DNA of 64,000 nucleotides from the NCBI GenBank assembly GCA_025618425.1, contig CM046838.1, positions 6,843,655 through 6,907,654 of the forward strand, in the 5' to 3' direction. The translations under genes and the position numbers were made by a program. Position 1 is the stretch's first letter, and every line of letters starts with the position of its first letter. Under the pieces are notes generated by a model that had not been told where the DNA came from, made no database searches, and saw only the letters and a program-made list of their open reading frames with translations. Positions 43,591 to 54,009 of the stretch are shown one piece after another. This DNA is from Heliocidaris tuberculata (taxonomy: Eukaryota; Echinodermata; Echinoidea; Camarodonta; Echinometridae).

Positions 43591-44093
43591 TGAATTGAAT
43601 TGAATTGAATTTATTTCCACATCTCCATTTAAAAAACATTCATAAAACATGTCAAATATATGTACAAACAATGACATAATACAAACAAGTATACAAAGAA
43701 TAAATGTAAATGTGGTGGGATCAAAAAAAGTTTGGTAAAAAACTTGTAAACATGATCCCATTTCACATGAAAACAAAAAATATACAAAAAAGGTAAAGAA
43801 AAATACAATCCTAAAAAAATGAAATTAGCACAGAGTATTGTAAATTAATATTTAAAAATCATAATATTCATAACAGTGTATTCTTTAGCAATAGATACTC
43901 TTTAAACTTGCGTTTGAATGCGTTGAGAGATTTAGTGTCCTTGATATGTTGAGGTATGTCATTCCATAAAAGGGGTCCTTTGCATGTTATTATTAATCTA
44001 GAAAAGGAAGTACAACCATAATCAACCCGATAGTCAAGTTTACCCCTAGTATTATAATCATGAAAATTGCGCCTAAGCACATGACAAATAAGT
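43591..44093 (-). pseudogene. 5'-truncated LINE, C-terminal end of ORF2
   Basis: On the minus strand the frame 44080-43868 reads RRNFHDYNTRGKLDYRVDYG, then the motif GPLLWNDIPQHIKDTKSLNA followed by FKRKFKEYLL, the usual last ~70 residues of CR1/Jockey-type ORF2. A ~270-base 3' UTR follows and ends in GAATT repeats at 43591-43611, the same style of tail as LINE B. The remainder of the element is missing, as expected for incomplete reverse transcription. Confidence 0.75.
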
Positions 44094-44119
44094 TAAACAG
44101 TACCTTTAAAGGTGTGTGC

Positions 44120-45050
44120 CGACATAAACTAAAGAATTTTTTTTTTTTTTTTTTTTACTCCAACTCTGCCAGTATCTTTCATATCCAGATTCATATACCA
44201 ATTTAATGTGTGTGATAATATAATACATTGATCAAAGAACAATGTATTTTTATTTTCTCTTGTTCTGCATTTAGTTTTTTATGTTCATAATCTGTCATAC
44301 TCATAAGTTTAGATGTTATATTTGTTAACATCAATCTTAGGATGTGTCAGTGTGTGTTGAAATGAACCAAATTATTATGTTTGTGAAATGCTATTAGATA
44401 ACTCAGGTTTGAAAAAGTGTGTTGTTTGATTGATTGTCAAATTTACCTAACAAATTTTGCCTTTATAAAACAAGGCACTTTCACATGATTTATTGAATTT
44501 TGAGAACTTCTTGTGTTTACTCATTGATTTTTATCAAACATTATTTTTTTAAATTGTAATTATTACCTTAGAAGCCTGTTATGTTTCTGAAGCGTATTTT
44601 TTCTAGTTAAGACGATATTTGATCCTGTTTGTAATATTGAAAAAAAAAATTACCATCTGTTCATTTTCTTGTATTTTATGACTGCCATATGTTTCTTACA
44701 AAATAATTTATAAAAAAAATTATCTGAAAATTCTATTTTTACAGTATATTGTGTTTTGCTCCTTATATCACTGCATGGAATGGTTCCAAGCTGTGCGATT
44801 CAAAAAGCAACCAGTGCACATATTTTACATGGGTTGAACATTAATCTTATAAAACATTAATCTTATAAAGCATGTGTAAAGCATAATACAAGTTGAAATT
44901 CATTACTCTTTTTCTTGCTCTTTTCAAATTGACAAATTACTGGAAAGCTAATGAGCATCATTCGAAATGACAGTAATGGAAATTGTGTGGAAAATTAAGT
45001 TTTGAGTGTTCTTAGCATGACAGGTATGTTCTCCATGCAGTCTCGTACTA
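44120..45050. other. AT-rich stretch, no gene seen
   Basis: It holds a T run at 44139-44156 and AT-rich unique-looking sequence. No reading frame or repeat is recognised. Confidence 0.5.
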
Positions 45051-45094
45051 TTTGGTTGCTTTCATAGAATGATGGACCAGATAAATGCCTCATT

Positions 45095-45800
45095 GTGGCA
45101 CTTATGTCGCACTGTGGTAGACTTGTGGTAGACTAGAAGCCTGCACTATAGTCTGATACATGCCACATAATAGAATATGTGGAATATACCACAGTGTAAT
45201 AGATTATATGGTGGTACCACAATGTGGTGGATATCACAGTGTGGTTAACTATGTGGTGGTACCCCAGTGTGGTAGACTGTGTGGTGGACTATGTGGTTGG
45301 TATCACAGTGTGGTAGACTATGCGGTAGTACCACAGTGTGGTGCACTATGTGGTAGTACTATCGTGTGGTAGACTATGTGGTTGGTACCACAGTGTGGTA
45401 GAATATGTGGTGGTACACAGTGTGGTAGACTATTTGGTGATACCACAGTGTGGTAGACTGATGGTGTCACAGTGTGATAGACTATATGTTTGATACCACA
45501 GTGTGGTAGATTATATGGTTGATCTCACAGTGTGGTTGTGCTATGTGGTGACTCTGTGGTGACACTGGGGGAATATGTGGTAGCTATTTATGTGGTCATA
45601 ACAATGTGTTATGATTTTCACAGTGTTCCCACATGTGATTTTGGGACATGTAGTAACGTTTTGTTATTGCCATACTGTGGTAACACTGTGATAATGTCAC
45701 AGTGTGGTAATTACACAGTGTTACCACATGTCCCAAAATCATATGTGGCACACGTGTGGTTCATACTGTGTTTGACGCTGTGGTACACAGTGCGGTTCTT
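45095..45800 (+). repeat. ~27-bp minisatellite, CACAGTGTGGTAGACTATGT
   Basis: Units of the type CCACAGTGTGGTAGACTATG plus TGGTGGTA run in tandem from about 45160 to 45560. Diverged CACTGTGGTAACACTG words continue to 45800. The right edge, TAACACTGTGATTGTTCCAT plus AACG, is the inverse of the left edge of the array at 37108. Confidence 0.85.
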
Positions 45801-45832
45801 TATTTGATAACACTGTGATTGTTCCATAACGT

Positions 45833-46895
45833 TACTGAGTCACGTGACCTTTTGTGACCTCATGTCAGCCCGAAAACTGAGGATTTCTGAGTTTTGTGTA
45901 CAGAAATGAATGGGAAACTGCATTTCATCATGTTCCTCCTTTTATCACCTATAATTTCTTCTTTAAGCTGTAATAATCATTTATTCTAACCATGCTGACT
46001 GAATATTGGTTCATATAACACTCTGAAACAGCAGACTTAAAAAAACAATAAATACATATTTTGAAATTCGTAAAACAATAGAATACATAAGAATAGAAAT
46101 AACCTTTTTAAAGATAGGTTTAGATAGAACTTCTTGCATTAAAATTTTATCTCCAAGGCCTTTCTTTCCTTGATTATCAATCGAAATGGGTATTGATGCA
46201 TATAATTTGCATAAATTATAATTACTATATATTAAATTTTTAAAAAATATATAGATTTACATAAAAATAACAATGGATTTGAATTCTTTATGCGATTTTC
46301 CAGGTTCGTGCAAAATTTCGTGGCAGGGCAGTCGGTCATGTCGCGGCCGAGATTAGAGGGGGGGGGGGGGGGGGGCCTCCGAGGCCCACAGTTAGAGAGG
46401 AGCTTGAAATAGCCCAGTACAGTATAGTAAGGGTTCAATAGTGGAACATGGGAGAGGCAGCTTTCTCTTCTTTAATCACATTTTGACTTCGGTTGATTTA
46501 AGTTTACAGTACTTGGTATTGATAGAAAACACAAGTGTTTGACAGTCTCAACAAACTTATATCAAGGGCATGAAACAACCATGTTATTCAATGTGTAATA
46601 TGGTGTATCAATTCTGTAATCTAAAAATGAAACTAATGATAATCCCCTACTTTATTGCACAATAATACACTTATTTTTCGCTTTTCACATTTCATATTTT
46701 CAGAGAGAAGTAATTTGATTCATTGAGGCGGCACTGTTGTTCTTGGGGAAAACATAACAAAATATTTAGTATATTTGTTGGATGAATCCATATCAAAATT
46801 CATCCTGTACACCATTGTGATATGCATCCGCCTGTGGCGTGTACTATTTATCTACACAAGCCGCTTTTACGATCAGATATTCAGAACGTGACATT
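45833..46895. other. No gene seen
   Basis: A ~20-base poly-G tract at 46358-46376 is flanked by GAGATTAGAG and CCTCCGAGGCC. The rest is AT-rich with no recognisable frame or repeat. Confidence 0.5.
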
Positions 46896-47029
46896 TTTAG
46901 GGGCATTCACACATAGAGCAATTAGTAAGATTTGAATATCAATATTTGAATCGAGATCTGAATCTCACTCTTTTCCATGTTAGTGAATCCAAAAATCTCA
47001 CTAAGCCGTGATTCTGATCTCGATCAGAA

Positions 47030-47288
47030 TATTAAAGGAAAAACAAAGAATACATTTTTTAAAAATGGAAACGGAAAGAAAGAGAGAAAACAAAGAAATA
47101 CATCAGGAAAGATAAATACTGGGAAAAGACGAAGAAATCCTTGAGAAAAGAACAGAGGATAGAAAATAGGAGAGGAAAGCAAAGAAATACTTATAGAACA
47201 GAGGATAGATTAAAGGAAAAACAAAGAATTAGATAAGAAAAGAAAAGAGGATAGAAAGAGAAAAAACAGCGAAATACATAAGAAAAGA
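47030..47288. repeat. A-rich tandem repeat, left part
   Basis: Degenerate ~40-50-base units contain AAACAAAGAAATACATAAGA and AGAACAGAGGATAGAAA. The array resumes at 51188 on the other side of LINE B. Confidence 0.75.
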
Positions 47289-47595
47289 AAATTCAATTCA
47301 ATTCAATTTCAATTCAATTCACATTTATTAGGCAAAATAAAATCACATTTTGTTTAAAAAAACAAATACAATGATAAAAGATATGCCAGGATTGCTAAAA
47401 AAGTTAAAAACTTGTAAAAAAGCAACCCCTTATTACAATACAAAAATTACAAAACAATAGAACAATAGAAATGATAAATACACATAAAAATATACATAAA
47501 TACACATAGAACAAATAATATAACCAAAAATTCAAACAAATAAAACAATTGATGTGGTGACAAAATGCGTATAAAATATATAAAATTGCACTGAG

Positions 47596-50500
47596 TCAGG
47601 CATGATAAGTGGCAAGTATAGATCTTTTTACATCTCTTTTAAAAATATTGAACCTTCTTTCACCCTTTAAATTATGTTGTAATGAATTCCATTTGAGTGG
47701 CCCTTGATATCTGATAGATTTATTAATCAAAAAAGCGTTCGTGAATTTTGGTAAATGGTAGTCATCTTTTCGCCTGGTATTGAGTGAATGTATATCTGAG
47801 TTGAAACGGAAACTGTCAAAGAATGTGATTGGTAACATATTATTTTTGAATTTGAACATGAAAAGCAATGTATTTTGGAGAAGAATATCTGGTAATTTAA
47901 GCAATTTCAAGGAATAAAAAAGTGCAGAAGTGTGCGCTCTAAAGGGAGCGCCACAACACAACCTTACAGCTCGTTTTTGAAGAGTAAAAAGAGGTTTCAA
48001 CAATTTATCAAACGTTCTTCCCCAGACTAAATTACAATACAAAAGGTACGGATATACAAGTGAATGATACAGTGTAAGCATGGATTCAAAAGGAAGAACA
48101 CTCTTTAGTTTACTCATGACTCCAATATTAGTGCGAATCTTCTTAGAAATCAATTCAATGTGTTTTTCCCACGTGAGCTTGTTGTCAATAACAACTCCTA
48201 AAAAGTTTGCAAATTCCACTTGATCAATAATGTTACCATCTAAATTCAGAGTAGCCTCTTCCATTCTGTCAATATTTTTTCTCCTAAAGTTAAATAACAT
48301 AAATTTTGTTTTGGTTTGATTAATTTTAAGTTTGTTTGCAGAAAACCAATTTGCAACCTTTTGGAGTTCAATATTAGCTTCAAAAATTAAATCATCCAAA
48401 TTTTTACCAGAATAAAATATGTTCGTGTCATCGGCATACAAAACATAGTGCAATTTCCTTGAGGATTTAACTACATCATTTACAAAAAGCAAAAATAATA
48501 GCGGGCCTAAGATGCTGCCCTGAGGAACGCCCTTCTCGATGGGTAACAATTCAGAATCAGTTTCCTTGTATTTTACAAACTGAGTTCTATTCAACAAATA
48601 ACTTTGAAACCATTCTAAAGGAATGCCCCGGATTCCATAAAAGTCTAGCTTTTTCAGTAATAATTGGTGATCCAAACAGTCAAATGCTTTACTAAGATCT
48701 ACATACACCCCTAAAGCTATTTCATTCTTTTCATGAAGTTTGTACAAAAGTTCGGAGGCAAAAAGTAAAGCTGTTTCAGTTGAAAAACATTTCCTAAATC
48801 CAAACTGTTCAGGAATAATAATAGAATATTTTTGTAGAAAGGAATATAAACGATTGTACATTAGTCTTTCTAAGATCTTTGAAAAATTGGATAACAGTGA
48901 TATCGGGCGATAATTAGATACATCGTGAGAATCACCTTTTTTAAAAACTGGTATGACTTTTGAAACCTTCATTGAATCTGGAAAAATTCCCGACGCGAAT
49001 GACAAATTAAATACATGTGATAAAGGTTCAACAATAAAAAAGATAATTTTCTTTATGACAAACGATGAAATATTATCAACTCCACATGAGTGTTTATTTT
49101 TCAGGGAAGAAGCTATTTTCAAAATCTCATTTCCATCTGTCGGTGAAAGAAAAAAAGAATGGGTTGCTCTTGTTTTTAAATAGTCACAAAAAGAAGCACC
49201 ACACTGTGTACTGTCAAAACAACCAGCCTTAACAAAAAAGGAGTTGAATGTATTAGCAATTTCTTTGGGCTTGGTAAGCCTTTCACCGTCTTTACGAAAA
49301 AATGAAGGTAACTTCGATTTATCCTTACCAAGTAGGTTGTTCAAAATTTTCCAAGTGTTCTTTAAATCATGGCGATTGGATTCAAGCTTTTCAGCAAAGT
49401 AATTCTTTTTAGAGACTCGTATTATGTGATTGAGCCTATTCCTAAAAGACGTGTATCTTTTCTTCATGGAGAGGGTTTTCCTTTTTAAATACTTTCTATA
49501 CATACGTTCCTTCGTACCAATAGACTTAATGATCCCTTTCGTAATCCAGGGCTTTCTTGATGCTCTACGTTTATCCATTCCAGATATTGTTTTCGAATGC
49601 TTTACAATCATCTCCTTTAAATCCTTGATAAAGATATCATAGGCAACATTGACATCGGATTCGTTTTTTATAATGGACCAGTCATGCAATGCTAAATCAG
49701 CACACAATGAATCAAAATCTACTTGTGTTTTAGCTTGACTCACATTGAGTCTATTAAAATGGGTGTGGTAATTTGGTGGTAAACAGTTTGTTACTTGAAA
49801 AATTGGAAAATGGTCAGAAAGGTCTGAATACAAAATACCTGGCAGGATTGACTTATTCAAAACATTCGTAAAGATGTTATCAATGCAAGTAGATGAGCGA
49901 ATCGTTACTCGAGTGGGTTTTAAGATTAATGGAACAAAAGATGAGGAGTACATTGTATCGATGAATGCACTAGTATCAGAATGAACAGCATTATTAAGTA
50001 AGTCGAAGTTAAAGTCCCCAGCAATGTAACAATGTTTATTCTCTTTCACAATTTTGCAAAGACATTCATCAAGGTGGTCATTGAACTCTGCACCACAAGT
50101 ATCAGGAGACTTGTATACAGTTCCAACAATCACGTTCTTCCCGCCTTCCTGGACAATTTCAATAAAAACAGTGTCTATTGATGAAGTACAAAAATCTAAA
50201 TCGGGCCTTGGCTTGAAGGTGACATTCTCCCTGACATACATACATACACCCCCTCCTACACGACCTGTTCTATGTTTTTGAATAAGTTTGTAATTCGGCA
50301 AATTATAGAATGAATGCGGTTCTTCCTTAAACCAAGTTTCTGTAAATGCATAAATTGTAAAATCGTGTTGGAGGGTGTGTATATAATCTTGAACAAGTGA
50401 AAACTTAGATATGAGACTTCTAACATTCAAGTGAAACAATGAAAACTGAGATTCTAATCCTTTACTACTCATTTTAGCATTGAAAGTGTCATTGAAATAG

Positions 50501-50820
50501 TATTTACAATCGGAAATTTGGTCCTCTAACTGGGAACATTCGACTTCATTCATTGAAAACACATCGAAATGTAAATTATCATATCTTCTATTATAAAATT
50601 GAGAATGATCTTCTTGAAAGAAGGTAAAAAGAGTGAAATGAAAGTCCACATCATCAACTATATGATTAAAAGGAAGGGCATCACTTAAACAAAGATGACA
50701 TATCCAGGGTAATGAATATAAATTGACTTTAGCACAATCTACATGACATATACTTCCACATGAGCAAACATGCACAGACTCATTCTTTTTTGCATGCTTA
50801 AAACAAATAGTACATCGCAT
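47596..50820 (-). CDS. LINE B ORF2: PHD-like finger + APE endonuclease + reverse transcriptase (1074 aa)
   Basis: The intact frame starts at ATG 50820. Residues 3-44 form a C4HC3 zinc finger (Cys 3, 6, 19, 21, His 26, Cys 29, 41, 44) of PHD type. Residues about 126-345 are the APE endonuclease, with LNVRSL, TETWF (Glu 161), AGDFNFD (267-273) and SDHF. Residues about 560-830 are the reverse transcriptase, with VIPVFKKGD, NYRPISLLSNFSKILER, GVYVDLSKAFDCLDH, KGVPQGSILGPLLF and LYADDTNIF (YADD 795-798). The C-terminus has LKPLFTLQKRAVR and YQGPLKWNSL. This belongs to CR1/Jockey-group LINEs, some of which carry PHD fingers. It has no stop codon, so it is recent. The enzyme would act in target-primed reverse transcription, if an ORF1 protein is supplied. 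Confidence 0.93.
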   Translation of the reverse strand: MRCTICFKHAKKNESVHVCSCGSICHVDCAKVNLYSLPWICHLCLSDALPFNHIVDDVDFHFTLFTFFQEDHSQFYNRRYDNLHFDVFSMNEVECSQLEDQISDCKYYFNDTFNAKMSSKGLESQFSLFHLNVRSLISKFSLVQDYIHTLQHDFTIYAFTETWFKEEPHSFYNLPNYKLIQKHRTGRVGGGVCMYVRENVTFKPRPDLDFCTSSIDTVFIEIVQEGGKNVIVGTVYKSPDTCGAEFNDHLDECLCKIVKENKHCYIAGDFNFDLLNNAVHSDTSAFIDTMYSSSFVPLILKPTRVTIRSSTCIDNIFTNVLNKSILPGILYSDLSDHFPIFQVTNCLPPNYHTHFNRLNVSQAKTQVDFDSLCADLALHDWSIIKNESDVNVAYDIFIKDLKEMIVKHSKTISGMDKRRASRKPWITKGIIKSIGTKERMYRKYLKRKTLSMKKRYTSFRNRLNHIIRVSKKNYFAEKLESNRHDLKNTWKILNNLLGKDKSKLPSFFRKDGERLTKPKEIANTFNSFFVKAGCFDSTQCGASFCDYLKTRATHSFFLSPTDGNEILKIASSLKNKHSCGVDNISSFVIKKIIFFIVEPLSHVFNLSFASGIFPDSMKVSKVIPVFKKGDSHDVSNYRPISLLSNFSKILERLMYNRLYSFLQKYSIIIPEQFGFRKCFSTETALLFASELLYKLHEKNEIALGVYVDLSKAFDCLDHQLLLKKLDFYGIRGIPLEWFQSYLLNRTQFVKYKETDSELLPIEKGVPQGSILGPLLFLLFVNDVVKSSRKLHYVLYADDTNIFYSGKNLDDLIFEANIELQKVANWFSANKLKINQTKTKFMLFNFRRKNIDRMEEATLNLDGNIIDQVEFANFLGVVIDNKLTWEKHIELISKKIRTNIGVMSKLKSVLPFESMLTLYHSLVYPYLLYCNLVWGRTFDKLLKPLFTLQKRAVRLCCGAPFRAHTSALFYSLKLLKLPDILLQNTLLFMFKFKNNMLPITFFDSFRFNSDIHSLNTRRKDDYHLPKFTNAFLINKSIRYQGPLKWNSLQHNLKGERRFNIFKRDVKRSILATYHA

Positions 50821-50936
50821 TTAGACAGATAATAATATTGAAATTAACAAACATGGAATCAACAGCATAACAAGAAAATGACAAAAATAAAAATATCAAT
50901 CTTCTTACATAGCAGTCCAAAATGTTTGAAAATTGT

Positions 50937-51187
50937 TCATGAAAAGTCCAGTTCCGATAATTTAGCAAGATGAATTTCCCGGGTTACCTTGATGCGTCCG
51001 CCGTTTGGTTTGCTGACGACGATTACTCCATCCTGTGTCCATACTCGATGATCAGTATTTTTAGTTGCTTTTCGGATTTTCCACAGAAGATTTGATCTCA
51101 TTTTCGTTAGATTCTCGTTGATGTACACACAGGGGATTTCGGTAGCTTCCTTCAAACGTTTCCGAACGCTATAAACTCTCTCGCGAT
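50937..51187 (-). pseudogene. LINE B ORF1, C-terminal fragment
   Basis: On the minus strand the frame reads RERVYSVRKRLKEATEIPCV, then YINENLTKMRSNLLWKIRKA and ends LAKLSELDFS, stop. INEDLTxxRxxLxxxxR is a motif of the C-terminal part of ORF1 (RNA-binding) proteins in CR1-type LINEs. The frame opens abruptly at the junction with the A-rich array; the residues before about RERV belong to the array. The spacer to ORF2 is 116 bases. The element is thus 5'-truncated within ORF1. Confidence 0.7.
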
Positions 51188-51690
51188 AGAAAAGAGAAAA
51201 AACAACGAAATACATAAGAAAGAGCAAAGGATAGATTGAAGAAAAACACAAAAATACATAAAGAAAAGAGGATGAATTGAAGGGAAAGCAAAGAAATACA
51301 TAAAACAGAAGAGGATGTATATAAAGAGAATAAAGAAAGAAATATATAAGGAAAGAGCAGGGGGTGAAATAAAGGAAAAACTAAGAAATAAATAAGAAAA
51401 GAGGATAGGAAAAAACAACAACAAAGAAATACATAAGGAAAGAGCAGAGAATAGTAAGAAATGTTTTTAAAAAACACATAAGGAAAGAGAAGATGATAGA
51501 AAGCTAAACAACAAGCCAATACCCAATGAATGAACAGAGGATAAATCATTAAAGGGCAAAAAGATTCATAGGAAAAGAACAAAGGATAAATTAAAAGAAA
51601 AACAAATGAATACATAAGGAAAGAGAAGAGAATACAAATAGAAAAGAAAGAACAAAAAAGAAGAAAAGAAACATAAGATGACAGGAGAAA
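51188..51690. repeat. A-rich tandem repeat, right part
   Basis: About ten degenerate units contain AAAGAAATACATAAGGAAAG with AGAGGATA or GAAGAATGAA variants. Long T-rich open frames on the minus strand here (51169-51615) come from the repeat and are not genes. Confidence 0.8.
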
Positions 51691-51696
51691 ACAAAA

Positions 51697-51935
51697 GACT
51701 GGACGTTGTGGCGTGCACCTGTATTAACAGTGGAAGTTATAAACTGATTCAGCGGACCCAGGTTCGAGACTGAGTCATGTCTTTCGGATGGTGACCTTAA
51801 CCCATAGACTACGAGAACCGGGTGGCCCTTGTATTAAGCCTATGGGAGTTTGAGAATTCCGTAGTTAACGGGTTAAAGGTCGGTCCCCAGACGTAAATTA
51901 TCATATCTGATTGATACACGTCTGTAAAAGCCTAA
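51697..51935 (+). mobile_element. SINE with 7SL-like head, copy 2
   Basis: It starts GACTGGACGTTGTGGCGTGC and continues ACCTGTATTAACAGTGGAAG, TTATAAACTGATTCAGCGGA, then GGTTCGAGACTGAGTC. This is colinear with copy 1 at 25490-25652. It then has a ~65-base segment absent from copy 1 (ACCTTAACCCATAGACTACG to GTTAACGGGTTAAAGGTC), which is itself bounded by TTAACCC and GGGTTAA. It ends TGATTGATACACGTCTGTAA as in copy 1. Confidence 0.6.
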
Positions 51936-52156
51936 TTATACAAGGAAATACCTGAGATTTTTTTTTTAATGACAGATAAGATGAAGGAAGAAAAATCAAA
52001 TCGGACTCTTGTCTCTATTCGGGCATGGGCAATGCGGGTCTAATAATATCGATGCTATTCGCTAGTGAGATTTTTTTTCAGACGTGTGAATGGTAGCAGT
52101 AAAAGCGAGATTCTGATTGCGATCAGGATCTCGCTTTTGGGGGAACGTGTGAATCA

Positions 52157-52860
52157 TCGATCACTACAAGTGGATAAAGCAACGCCCTCTACAGTTGTTG
52201 CGACCGGTCGCCATGTTGGGGATCGAAGGAAAACACCGCCGCTGTACTATTTCAATACAAATTTATGCAGTTTTAGAATCAAATAATTAAGCACTGTAAA
52301 GTTGCACCGTTTAAAGTTGCACCGTTTTAAGTTGCACCGTTTTAAGTTGCACCGTTTTAAGTTGATGTACAAGATTCATATTTTTATGCGGTTTCATATA
52401 TCTATGCATGTATTTATAATATTTCTTTCCTGGTTGCGCTAGCTTGGTCGGGGAAGAAGACCTGCGGTTCATGGTTTTATTAAGTTAGCCTTTTCCATAC
52501 CCAGGCAGCCTAGCTGGCGTAGCCAGTATTTTCATTCAATCATTTTCCTTTTATGTACGAATATTCTGTTTCCTCTTGATGTATGTTGCCAAATGAATAA
52601 TAATTTTTTTTTTTAATAGAAAAAAAGTCTTTTTCCATAAATTAGCAGCACAAACAGGCAGAACAAGTTTATTCTTACGAATTCCACAGGTGATTTAATA
52701 TGAAAATCAGTTTAATGTCTTTTTTTGTTATTAAAAATCAAATCACGTATCTTTTGCATAGGAGTACACTGGGATTGTAATCAGAACACGGTGTCTCACA
52801 TACTGTGTTTGAATGTAACATTGCTTTGGTTTTGTTTGCTACACATAACGCATTAAACTG
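52157..52860. other. No gene seen; short minisatellite at 52300
   Basis: Four tandem ~16-base units, AGTTGCACCGTTTTA, run from 52299 to 52365. A CpG-containing patch precedes it (52185-52245). Otherwise nothing is recognised. Confidence 0.55.
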
Positions 52861-53360
52861 AGGAGGGAGAAAATGGGGTGCAAAATGAATGGTTAGAGAG
52901 AAGAAGGTATAATAGGCCTAATGAAGGAGAAATAAGCGAAGGAGACTTTAATATTTCAAGGATAGCGTATCGGATAGAGAGAAAAATAGGGTATAATGTA
53001 AGAGAAGGCCACCTGAGAAAGATGACTCGGGAGGACTTAGCAAGCCAAAGTGAAAGAGAGAAGAATGGGAGAGGATTATGAGAAAGACTGAACGAAAAAG
53101 AACCGGAGATGAGAGAGACTGGTTCAAGATGAAGGAAAAGAGACTGGGGATATAATAAAGAAGGACAAGGAGATACTACTGGTATTAAAACCTATAATGA
53201 AAGACAAACTGAAGGAAGGAAGGATTGATAGGGCTATAATGAAGGTTAAAGTGGAGATAAACGGGAAAAAGTTATGATAAAGGAAATTCATAAAGAGGGA
53301 AGGATTAATGAAGGAGAAAGAGATGATTATAATGGAGGGAGAGAGAGAGAGAGAGCATGA
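52860..53360 (+). repeat. Purine-rich low-complexity tract
   Basis: About 500 bases are mostly A and G on the plus strand, with few pyrimidines and a terminal (GA)n run at 53338-53355. A 67-codon frame inside it has no recognisable domain. Confidence 0.7.
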
Positions 53361-53649
53361 TTGAGAAAGGCAGAATAAGGAGAAAGTTAAGTGATACTAC
53401 TTGCCAAATGACAAAGCACGTTGATAAGCACAATCCCCTGAATAACAAAATCTGTCAATTTTATGACAATGAAACTTGTTTTTGTGGAATAATTCTCAGT
53501 TTCTCTAAGCACTTTCTTTGTGCTTACACACCGTGTAGGGCTCCTAATTGCGGTTGTGTGGCCGCAGCAACTGCTCGCATAGAGCCGTGCGTACAATGCT
53601 GTATCCACGTGGTAGAGATCGATGGTGTGAATGCCCCTATAATTATGTG

Positions 53650-53802
53650 ACCTGGGGCCCGTTGCACAAAACTTGCGTTTGAACGCAACTCAGGAAAATC
53701 AAACGCAACTCTATTTTCAGCCAATCAGAAGTGCGCATTCAGGACTTGCGTTTGATTTTAAGAGTTGCGTTTAAACGCAACTCTTTGTGCAACGGGCCCC
53801 AG
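53650..53802. mobile_element. Palindromic MITE, GGGCCCGTTGCAC family, copy 2
   Basis: The ends CCTGGGGCCCGTTGCACAAA and the complement GCAACGGGCCCCAGG enclose a ~150-base palindrome with AACTTGCGTTTGAACGC arms. It belongs to the same family as 6420-6573. Confidence 0.85.
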
Positions 53803-53936
53803 GGGCCTATATTAAACATAAAGAGATCAATCAATCTTACGACTGATATCAATCGTAAGTCTATGGCAAACCATGTACTGAAGAGTTACAATTGATCGTA
53901 AGATTGATTGTATCTCTTTATGTTACAGGCCCCAGG
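53801..53936. mobile_element. Palindromic hairpin adjoining MITE copy 2
   Basis: The left arm GGGGCCTATATTAAACATAA, then AGAGATCAATCAATCTTACG, pairs with the right arm CGTAAGATTGATTGTATCTC, then TTTATGTTACAGGCCCC. It shares its first bases with the end of the preceding MITE, so one may have inserted into the terminus of the other. Confidence 0.75.
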
Positions 53937-54009
53937 ACTTCATCAACACGAGAGGGCAAGTTCATTGACTCGGGAAAGTAGAATATTCAACAGGAAGATG
54001 GCGCTGCAG

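Larger units (their letters stand above)
47289..51187 (-). mobile_element. LINE B, CR1/Jockey-type retrotransposon, truncated in ORF1
   Basis: On the minus strand it runs from about 51187 (inside ORF1) through an intact ORF2 (50820-47596) to a ~300-base 3' UTR that ends in AATTG repeats (47290-47320). The flanks AGAAAGAGAAAAAACAGCGA at 47253 and AGAAAAGAGAAAAAACAACG at 51188 continue to match (AAATACATAAGAAA). They may be a long target duplication or simply neighbouring units of the A-rich array. Confidence 0.8.
46896..52156. mobile_element. Large element with eroded terminal inverted repeats
   Basis: The left end (46896-47035) and right end (52035-52156, read in complement) share blocks in the same order: ATTCACAC, GAGATCCTGA or similar, AATCTCACTC or AATCTCGCTT, then AAAAATCTCACTA with AGC. 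The right end also has a strong hairpin, AAAAGCGAGATTCTGATTGC then GATCAGGATCTCGCTTTT (52098-52137). Between them lie the A-rich tandem array, LINE B and the second 7SL-like SINE. The ends are diverged, so the call is tentative. Confidence 0.45.

Noticed and set aside
45160..45372. 70-codon frame with repeated VVPQCGxLCG
   Set aside because: It is a by-product of the 27-bp minisatellite; a repeat length divisible by three keeps it open.
48953..50281. Plus-strand frames opposite LINE B
   Set aside because: They are antisense shadows of the 1074-codon ORF2.
51152..51615. Hydrophobic frames that look like multi-pass membrane proteins
   Set aside because: They are the T-rich complement of the A-rich tandem array. 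Phe/Leu/Ser richness is only composition.
53357..53724. Frames on both strands with several Cys residues
   Set aside because: No domain pattern is seen, the plus frame starts in a GA repeat, and the minus frame begins inside a MITE.
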